Positions 55,408-64,000 of a DNA stretch of 64,000 bases are shown here, piece after piece; the stretch's first letter is position 1; each line of letters begins with the position of its first letter. Origin of the DNA: Lota lota (taxonomy: Eukaryota > Chordata > Actinopteri > Gadiformes > Lotidae); contig JACYXH010000205.1 in assembly GCA_026745465.1 (NCBI GenBank), positions 1,661,501-1,725,500 on the forward strand, given 5' to 3'. The notes under the pieces were generated by a model. The model did no database searches. It was not told the DNA's origin and saw only the letters and a list, made by a program, of their open reading frames with translations. A program made the translations under genes and the position numbers.

Positions 55408-58400
55408 ATGGATTTGGCAGACATGTGTGCGGCTCTTTCTTCAGGAGACGATAATCAGCTTGTCAAGAAGAAAAGAGAGTGGCACAAACGACTCCGCCTC
55501 AGGAAGACTGCCATGCAGCCCCCAACAATGCAAGGTCAAGATAAGTCTGGACCAAAGAAGATAGCAAAGCAGCAGGAGCCAAACACAGACAGTCCTCCAT
55601 CAATTATGCCCCTCCATGAGGGGAAACAGGGAAAACATAAGGCACACAACAGTCCAAGTATGCTCAGGTTCAAATGCTCACGATGCAATGACAACCTGGA
55701 GTTTGTTCCCAAAGAACTTGCGAGACACTTTCAGGAGAACCACAAAGGAAATCTGCCCGATTTTTCTTGTCATATTTGTTCTTTTAGAGCACATGAATTC
55801 TCCTACCTTCAGGTTCATCTATTAAGCCACAAGGACACTTTTTCGAGCTGCAACATTTGTAAAGACAATGTCCAGCGAACGCTGTCAGAGTACTGCTCAC
55901 ATCTGACCTCATGTCACAGCCAAAATGGCAAATTTTCATGTGAACTGTGTGATAAGTTCTCCACCCGTGAAGTACATGTGTTTTTACAGCATATGTATCT
56001 TCATGACTTGCCTATGGAAGAAAGGGGTGAAGTGGACCTTTCACTTCACACAATAGACTTTATGAAACCAGTCAGATCTAAAGCATCTAGTCACAGCTTT
56101 CAGTGTCAGTACTGTAGCTACAAAGGGCCCAGTAAACGCCTGATCAATAAGCACATGAACACTGTCCATGCTGGCGAATCAGTTAACCAAAACATGAAGG
56201 AGCTCCACCATATTAAAAACAATCCACACGAGTCGGCTCCTAAGATGTGGAATAGAGTGACCCGAAATACAGCCAGGGACATGCGTTGGTTGTCCAAAGA
56301 CTGCCTCTCTATGCCCGGTAGAGAATTCCTGGATAAATATTGCAGCCTATCGAATCCAGAGAGAACGCTAGAGGAGACTCAACAGTTTTTGGTGAGGTCC
56401 GCAGTTGGGGAATCGGACGACCAGAAGTGGACCAAGGCTCTCCAGAGTGTGCTGTCAAATTTCCCTCAGGACATAAACATGCATCCAAAGTTGGAGAACG
56501 CTATGATGTCCAACAGCAGCAAAGATCTCAATGTCCTCATGGTCAAAAATAAGCTAAAGGTTCCCCAGAATGCTGGCTCCTACGTTAAAAAGATGACACC
56601 ACCAGAAAAAATAGAAACCTCTCCTTCGGGGAGTGCTGCCCTCGACACTCATTGTGTATTCGACCCAACCAGACCTCCAACCAAACCTCAATTAGGCAAT
56701 GACCAAACCCACTACCCAGGAACTCAAAATAATATTGATGAAGATTCTTCCATCGCAGCCATGCCAGAGACTGTTGACGGTGGTCCAATTCAGGAAAACC
56801 GAGAAAATCAGGAATTGAGGCTTCACCAGAATGTGGAGGAACACGGTAGAAATAGTAAGGAGATAAAATGTGACAATTCCTGTGAGGATGGACTCAATGC
56901 CTCCAAAGAGCCAAAGATGGCGAACAAGCGAGATAACCGAATGTTGGTACAACGTAAATATAGGAGCAGAAGAGGTTGCCGGATGGAAAAGACCAGACCC
57001 AAGGCGCTGGAGAAACAGCTGCAAGGCCTTGGTCTGAAGCTAGTTCTGAAGAAGGACCCAGTCAAAAATAAGCAGTGGATGTCCCAGAGCCCCCTCTTGC
57101 CACCGGATGGTTGCCTAGCAGGCGAACATCATGGGCTGCTACTCTCCCTGCCAGCTATGGAGAAGCAAGGGCATACTCTCGTCAATGAGCGTATAGAGAC
57201 TGACTTGCACAGGACCTTTGACTCCATCGTGCTGCAGTCCCAGCCACAGCCTGTTGAAGAACTCTTCTCAGTGACACATGGGCAGTGCTGCGGAAATGGG
57301 AATGTTCACGCAATTGACATTTTGGTTCCCTCAGATGGCAACGGGAAGCCAAAGAGTAATTTTTCCTCAGCCAATGGATTTGCTGAAAACGTAGAAATTT
57401 CTAATGCCACTTTTGGAGTATCGGGAAGGAACAACGGAGGTGTGGACCACTCGGTGCCGGGCAGAAAGGGGAGTTTGTCTATCGACAACGTGAACCCGTT
57501 TAGGAATAATGGCGCCATATCCTCACATGCTGCCAAACCCTTAATCCCATCATTGGGTAAGATTATACATGTGAACCTGACCTGTGATAGTAATATATAT
57601 TTTTTAGTAAATGAAATAGTGCATTTATAAAACAAAAAATATTAGAGAAAATAAATAATATCTACATATTTAATTTGTGAGCATAACAGGAAACGTATCA
57701 ATATATATTTCCCTCAAATATATTTTCTCTCATATTCCTCCCCCTCTGTAGGCGCAGGCCCCCCAGTTCACTCCTTCCAGTCGGCGAGCACCCACCCCTC
57801 TCCGCCGAAGGACAACGGACCCCCGCCTAGCCAAACCACGTCCAAAGGCCCCACCGCCAGCGAGCGCTTCTGGCTAGTGGCCCCGAGGACCGTGGAAAGG
57901 ACCCTGAAGCTGACACCCTTGAGTCCAGGTCAGGCGGTGAAGTGGCCCCACGGTGAGCAGCCCGTGGTGGTGCTGAATCACCCAGACGCCGACGCCCCCC
58001 AGGTGGCCCGGCTCATGGAGGCGGTTCACAAACACAGAGGGGACGTGCAGAGGGTGGTGCTGTCTCGCCAAACACTGGACGCCATCTCCTTGGCGGTTCA
58101 GGGCGCCAGGGCTATGGCTCCACCCTCTCGACCCCCATCTTCTGGACCCCCACCCAATGGACCTCCCCCACCCTCCTCTGCGTGGCGGCTGAGTTCGGTG
58201 CGTGAGAGGTTCATCTTGAAACTGAGGCTGAGACGGACGAGCAGGAGGAAGTACCAGGTAATCCATGGTGCGTGCGATACGATGGACCCCGTCATTAAAT
58301 TCCGCTGCTGGTTCTGTGGACGAGTCTTTGTGAGCCAGGACATGTGGATTGCCCACCGGCAGCGACATTTTATGGAGTGGAAGAGGCCAAACTGTGAAAA

Positions 58401-58443
58401 ACCTGAAATGTCGCCCACACTGGAAAAGTACACAGAAACATAA
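55408..58443 (+). CDS. znf518a: Zinc finger protein 518A
   Basis: ZNF518A is a nuclear C2H2 zinc-finger protein linked to G9a/Polycomb-type repressive chromatin. Two coding exons, 55408-57556 and 57752-58443, join in frame to 946 aa. The start follows an acceptor at 55393 and has A at -3. Four N-terminal C2H2-like fingers lie at about residues 88-260 (FKCSRC, FSCHIC, FSCELC, FQCQYC, each with a following His pair). A basic stretch near residues 525-545 and a long low-complexity middle follow. A last finger sits at about residues 898-922 (CWFCGR, then H and H), the hallmark of ZNF518 proteins. The protein is shorter than human ZNF518A (about 1480 aa). ZNF518B is the alternative, but the ccnj and blnk neighbours favour 518A. 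Confidence 0.93.
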
Positions 58444-59372
58444 CGTGATATTGTAAGAGAACGGAAAAAAAAAATGGTGACTTGTTTTTCTTTTCTTTTT
58501 TTTCATGTCTTAAGTGCAAACTAATTATGAGAAGAAATACATTGTCAAGCTTCCTAAAGAATTTGTATACTCAGGGTCATTTAAACATTAGCTTTTTTTC
58601 CCATGTAGTTCGAGGGTAAATATTTTTCGAATTTGTTATAAAATACTGCAGTAAATTGGGAGTTGAAGTCATTGGTCTTGTATCGCTTTTATTTGGTCCC
58701 AAAAATGGCTTAGATATTTAATCTATCTACACTGTCTTGCGAGTGATTTCATAAAACACTTATATGCAAGTGCCATGCCGCCTCGATTTCTGACATGCGG
58801 GTCAGCTGTACATTGTGGTGGCGAGCATATTTATGTTTGTGGAGGAGGACACCAGGGTCCCCAATTTACTTGGAAAAACCAAAACTATTCGTTCATGTCA
58901 TGTTTTTATTTGTTTATTTTAATCTTTTTAAGGTCCGTTCTTTATAAAAGTGGTCGTTGGATTTATTGAAATTCCAATGTATGTTTTGATTATATAATTT
59001 TTCTGTTGACAGTAAATAGTCCAAAGAATACGATGTGTAAAAACTAACCTGTGGTATGGAATGTCAATGAGTAACTAGAAAATATTTGGCTTTGCTATCT
59101 GGATTTTAAACACAACTAGTTCTTGATCATTTGTGATTTTCCTTTTTTTCTTTTTGTTTACTTGAAATGAAAAAAATCTATTTTTTTAATTGCACTATGG
59201 GAGATTTTCCCATTACCTCACCTTTTTATAAGGCCTATGACAATCTCAGCCAGTGTCCATCTGCTGTTTAATAATCCTTCTATATGCAGGACAAGGTAAT
59301 TCAGCCAAGGACCATTGGACAAATTTAACCCAAACCATGTAGCCCAGCAGATGAGTGGATGCTCAGATAATC

Positions 59373-59517
<145 letters not shown>

Positions 59518-59629
59518 ATATGTACATACTTTTTTGTTTGTTACAAAGGATCTATAATTATACATACATTCTGAGAGGTACTGTACAAAATTTTACCTGA
59601 GAATTGTGGTTCACCAAGTGCCTAGTATT

Positions 59630-59635
59630 TTTATT
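59630..59635 (-). terminator. Candidate polyadenylation signal of blnk
   Basis: Minus-strand AATAAA about 610 bases after the blnk stop codon. Confidence 0.35.
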
Positions 59636-60243
59636 TAATTTGCTATGCATTCAATCTGCATACAAATATGACAGCATTACATGTTAAACCCCATAATAAA
59701 TGGACATAGTTTGTGAATTCATTGTTGTAGACACATTACTCATAAAACACGCAGTATCTTTTATAAAACAAAAACACAATTTAGAATGCACCTAAAACAT
59801 TAATACATAGCTTTTCAACCCCAAACCAATACCATTCTTATTTCACACACTGCACTTATTTATGATTATGTATGCCTCTTACAAATGATTTACTGTATGT
59901 TCTGATGTCCACAGTAAACGGACACAGCGCTGTAATCAGGGCAGATCTCCATGGGATTTGAAGCTGTATTTCACTTGTTCTGTTTGATTCAAGTAGCGAG
60001 CTCACCCAGTCAAGTCCTGGCTTACTTGCAGCCTTGTGCAGCTATTTGAAACCACAGATCGCTGCTGTACTTTTAGTGGAAATCAAACTGAGGTATAGCC
60101 TGAGTGATTATCCCTCCAATTCTTGGCAAATGTTCCTGCATGGACCGCTTGAGGAGTTGTGCCCACAATTTGTAATCAGCGGTCTGATGCATCAGAGTCA
60201 ATGAAGATGCAACTTTTGACCATGTCCCAGTTTTGTGTATGGA

Positions 60244-63200
60244 CTAACGTTGTGTGACCACCTGAGGCCTCACTGGATGCTGTAGTTTGGTGATGTCCCT
60301 GGTGTTATTCTGGTTGTCAATCAGCACCAGGGGATTCTGAAGGTGGTTCTCGATGATTCTGGAGACGCTGTTGAAATGCTAAGGGAACAGAGGAGAGCGA
60401 AGTTAGACCCAACCGGGCACATTGTCTTCTTAAAGGACTATCCTATTTTAAATGCTATATGTTGGCGCAAAGACGTTCTTTGGACTTGTGTCTGACTGAA
60501 AGTTGCCAGCACTTACAGGTTAAAATAAATAAAGCTAAGGTAGGCAATTTGGTGAAACCAGCCAGAGTAAGCTAGATTTTGAAAGTATCCAACTGAAAAT
60601 ATCCCACCCTTCCCTTCAGGCCTCCCTCCAAAGCCACTCCCCCAAAACACATGACTAGAACATTAGCTTTAGCAGTCTGCCTAGCCTTGTGGAAGACTCC
60701 GGTCATGCACAATGAGTGCACAGGCAAAGTGTGCGCAGGTAGGTAGGAAGACAGACCGTTAGGGCCTGCAATCATTTAATTCGGGCCTGCATCAGCCACA
60801 AATACTAGATTTTTGTCAGCATTTGATTTATTGATTTCTGTCAGGAAGTAAAAATAAATATGACAAAAAATGCTTCTAAGTAAATTGCCTACCCTAGCTT
60901 TAACAAATCCTTTTCAGGTTAAGTGTAAATTAATTCAGACCAAATATACATTATACACTATACAATACACTATTTGCTAATAGTATTGAAAGGGACCATT
61001 GATCTGGCTATTTATTCAAGATTACATTCTTTCAAGAATGTTGTGGCAGTTATGTGTGTCAGACAAATTTCTTACATAAAAAAAATATCAGTGGTATGAA
61101 CTGAAGAGTAACAAAGAGAAAACAACAGTTATAAAACGTAAGCTAAAACCCTTTAAATGATGAGCAAATTCAACAGTTAGTTCCGACCAAGTAATTTGAT
61201 TGGACGAGAGGCATTCCATGAGTGCTGATATGGAGTATAAGAGCACTGGGACTTTTAACTATACATGTAACACTCCGCTTTACAGGCGTTTCTAATGACC
61301 GTTAATTACATTAAAGACTGTGAGCTGTTAACTCATCAGAACCACGCATGTCACCAAAGCGTCTGTCAACAGACTCTTATTTCAGTGGTTGCACAATAAA
61401 TGAAAACATACAGATAACAGGTAACCTGTAGACCTACACAAAGTAGCAAGCTAGTGTGCAGGAAAATGTTTGTGTTGCTTGGCAACAGTCCAGTCCCAGT
61501 CCTGTTGCAAATTATTCGTGTTGGTGGAGCCAAATAAATGATGAAATAAACAAACAAATGATATTCTGTTGTTGCTTATTACTGCTAACCAAAAAATAGC
61601 GCTTGTAGAGCTGTTGTGTTGGAAACTTGGCCTGCGGCTTCATACCTACTACAGAATCACAGCCGTGCTGATATTCAATATAACAGCACAACCTCAAGTG
61701 TGATATTGCTTAATCAGGAACCTATCATTGCACTGCACAAACCTCCTTTCATAGCTTTTCTTCACAGAGCTGTCCTTTTATGTACCTGGACAATCCAGAA
61801 CAAACCAATCTGTCTTTTAAATATGAACTACTTCCAATTATCCCAAAACCTGTCTTATCATACCTGCTCTCCTTTCTTCTCCCGTCCCAGTGCGTACTGC
61901 TGCGTCGCTTGGATGAACCGCACAGGGATGTTGTACACCTTGCCATTGTAGAGCACCACCAACGTGTAGGGCTGTAGCGCATCCTGCCCAGTACTCTTCC
62001 TCACTAGGAAGGAGCCATCCTGATCCAGGGAAACACACACCTTGAATAATCACATAACTGTTTTTGGTTCATGGCTTGTTATGATCAAATGTTGTAGTTG
62101 AACAACTGTATGACTGCGGTTATGCTGATCTTTATAATATGGTTCTTCTGACCCTATTGGATTGAATCAAGACCTCTTCAGCAGTCTTGCGGCAGCACGT
62201 GTTGGCGTACCAGGGTTGTCTATGAATGTCTGACTTCTGTAAATCAAAAAGAAAATTAATTTCACAACACACTCCTCTATACAATATATGTATTGTGAAA
62301 CCATCAGGTTGTTATGAGAACAGAATTGAGAAATGGGTTAACCTTGTCCATGTCCTGCAATCCATTTGCAACCATCAAACTTAAATCGGCTTGTCCTAAG
62401 ATAGCAGAGAAAGTTACATTTCTGCTATCCACTCCAACGGTCAAAGATGAGTTTTGGGCATTGTCTTAGTGGCATGACCCTAGGAGGTTTGGAGGAGCAT
62501 GTTGTCCATCCGAGAGAAGAGAAGGGTCTATTACTTACTGCGAGAGTTCCATATTTGTGGAAGAGGAATCCTACAGTGTGGGGGAAAACAAAACCAGCGT
62601 AACCTCTCTTTCATACGTCAAAGCAAAGCCAAAATGTCTTTGTTGAACAGCATCACATCAACTCGTTCTGATGGTGCTGCCTCAGAACTACCCAACTTTG
62701 TAGACCAACAAACTATCTGTAATATAACCTGAATCTGCTTACATTGGTTCTCTGAAATCAGCTGTAAAAGCCTTGGGAGGCGGTGGCTGGCCATGGTTCA
62801 TCCTAGGCATTGTTTGACCTATAGGGATAAAGAATTAATTTGGTTTGTTATTATAAAGATATAAAAAACATACTCTCTGGGCAATGGTTTTGGTACTAGT
62901 CGTGGGTCCTTCTCAGTCCTTAGACTTTAGAGAAAATGCACCCAAATGATCAAAACTACTGAAATAGTGGTCATAAACTGTGGTTAATTGATCTCTGGAA
63001 TTAGATTTGAACGTTTTTTTTCATGTGTAGTTTATTTAGAAAATACACAGCAACAAAATCCTAATTCCAGAGATGTATTAGCATTAAAGCTTTTCCTTGT
63101 TTTACATATAAATGAATTGATCAATGATGAGTATGGATTTTGAAGGGTTTATTTAGTCTAACGCTTACTGATATCTGGGTCAAAAGCTTCATATTCATTG

Positions 63201-63769
63201 TCCGAAGATGGTTCAAGGATCTGGAAAAAGAAAAAAACGAAATATCATCAACATCATCATCTTGTAGTCCAACGATAATTATTACATATTTACTATTACA
63301 TATTTACAGACTTAAATGTTAGTGAGATTTTTCAGTTGCTCTTACTTACCACATGCGGGCTGATGAGTCTGGAGAGGAAAAAATGAAATGTTGGTCCAGT
63401 GATACAAAATACACCATTTATTTTGTACTATTGGATGTAAATTGACTGTGGTAATGGAAATCAGCTTACCTGGTACTGAATTTTGTTTGCAAAGGTTGTG
63501 TTTGTGTATTTGAGGCAAATCTGTCATGTAGACACAAGAATAATTAGTTTCAGGTGGATTTTCACAATATGTCAATATATGAATGGACTTGCAACAATAA
63601 AAATCATAAATGAGTGTGAAAGTCACCTGCTCACTGGAGGAATATACTCCTTTAAAAACATAGGACCAGATGTCAATTTCAAAGTTATTTTTTTGTTATT
63701 ATGTACGTTTAGTACTATTATTATTAGATTAAACTGGATTTACCTCTTGGAGAGAAACTTCGTATACAT
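60244..63769 (-). CDS. blnk: B-cell linker protein BLNK/SLP-65, C-terminal part (5' exons outside window)
   Basis: BLNK is the cytoplasmic adaptor that, once phosphorylated by Syk, gathers PLC-gamma2, Btk and Vav below the B-cell receptor. Eleven exons join without a frame break: 63744-63769, 63627-63649, 63470-63520, 63350-63368, 63169-63220, 62743-62818, 62539-62570, 62343-62395, 62153-62236, 61864-62019, 60244-60378 (707 bases, 234 aa plus a partial first codon). The first exons carry acidic tyrosine motifs DVYEV, EYIPPV and NEYEAFDP, typical phosphosites. A proline-rich piece (GQPPPPKAF) precedes the SH2 domain, which starts PWYANTCCRKTAEEVL, has the FLVRKS phosphotyrosine-binding motif and continues QPYTLVVLYNGKVYNIPVRF to NPLVLIDNQNN. 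The tiny exons (19-84 bases) match the usual BLNK gene structure. The N-terminus lies beyond 63769 or outside the window. The paralogue LCP2 is less likely given the ILENHLQNPLVLID end and the gene order. Confidence 0.93.
61171..61571 (+). repeat. Dispersed repeat copy 2
   Basis: Uninterrupted counterpart, inverted, of the repeat at 6425-7466. It sits in the blnk intron between the exons 60244-60378 and 61864-62019. No coding capacity. Confidence 0.75.
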
Positions 63770-64000
63770 CTAAAACAAAATAAAGTCAATGATAAAAACA
63801 CAAACATCCATCTTTGTCATCATTAGTTATCTACCAAACTCATGAATCATTGCATATTCATGTTCATGAATACCATAATTGTAACTCTAGCCAATGCTAA
63901 CGACAGTTAAACTCTTCGTTTTTTTTTAATGCACACCCACATTGTAGTTTAAGTAGCTGTTTCTGTAGCTGTTTCTGGAGGCCATCCTCAAAAAACAAAT

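Noticed and set aside
58098-58433. Long minus-strand open frames opposite znf518a (57874-58506, 58098-58433)
   Set aside because: They are shadows of the znf518a second exon, which carries the recognisable zinc finger in the other strand.

Overview
The window is nuclear DNA of a bony fish, very probably a teleost. It shows vertebrate genes split into many small exons with GT-AG introns, long (CA)n arrays, Tc1/mariner and hAT DNA transposons, and a gene content matching two blocks of human chromosome 10 (10q23.3 and 10q24.1). I cannot name the species. The density of very long (CA)n arrays (13 arrays, about 1.3 kb) recalls cod-like fishes but is not diagnostic. All gene names rest on protein motifs recognised by eye plus gene order; no search was run.

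Layout: (1) 350-12751, + strand: last six coding exons of cpeb3 (two RRMs and the ZZ-type zinc domain), then a long 3' UTR to about 16.8 kb carrying two (CA)n arrays and two G-quadruplex motifs. (2) 19652-40160, - strand: complete btaf1 (TAF172/Mot1 SNF2-family ATPase), reconstructed here as 38 coding exons and 1853 codons, tail-to-tail with cpeb3 as in human. One intron holds a 1300-bp hAT element with a perfect 8-bp target duplication. (3) 41598-48426, + strand: a recognisable but broken cc2d2b gene (relative of ciliary CC2D2A), with at least four in-frame stops, a frameshift, a missing C2-domain block and a Tc1-like transposon inserted exactly in a splice donor. (4) 49432-51652, - strand: complete ccnj (cyclin J), 5 exons, 368 aa. 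(5) 55408-58443, + strand: znf518a, 2 coding exons, 946 aa. (6) 60244-63769, - strand: the 3' part of blnk (B-cell adaptor, SH2 domain); its 5' end lies beyond the window.

The genes are not an operon and share no pathway: cpeb3 controls mRNA translation, btaf1 removes TBP from promoters, ccnj is a cyclin, znf518a is a chromatin-linked zinc-finger protein and blnk acts in B-cell receptor signalling. The order cc2d2b-ccnj-znf518a-blnk equals human 10q24.1, and btaf1-cpeb3 equals human 10q23.3. In human the two blocks are megabases apart; here they touch.

The most interesting observations are the decay of cc2d2b (three stops are TAG where the CC2D2 family has Trp), the Tc1 copy that replaced its splice donor, a (UG)75 tract forming the 3' splice site of an in-frame btaf1 helicase exon, (UG)n just after the ccnj stop codon, a G-quadruplex/CA/CG cluster in the cpeb3 3' UTR, and a near-perfect 34-bp-stem hairpin inside a btaf1 intron. 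I found no sign of a new multi-gene system.
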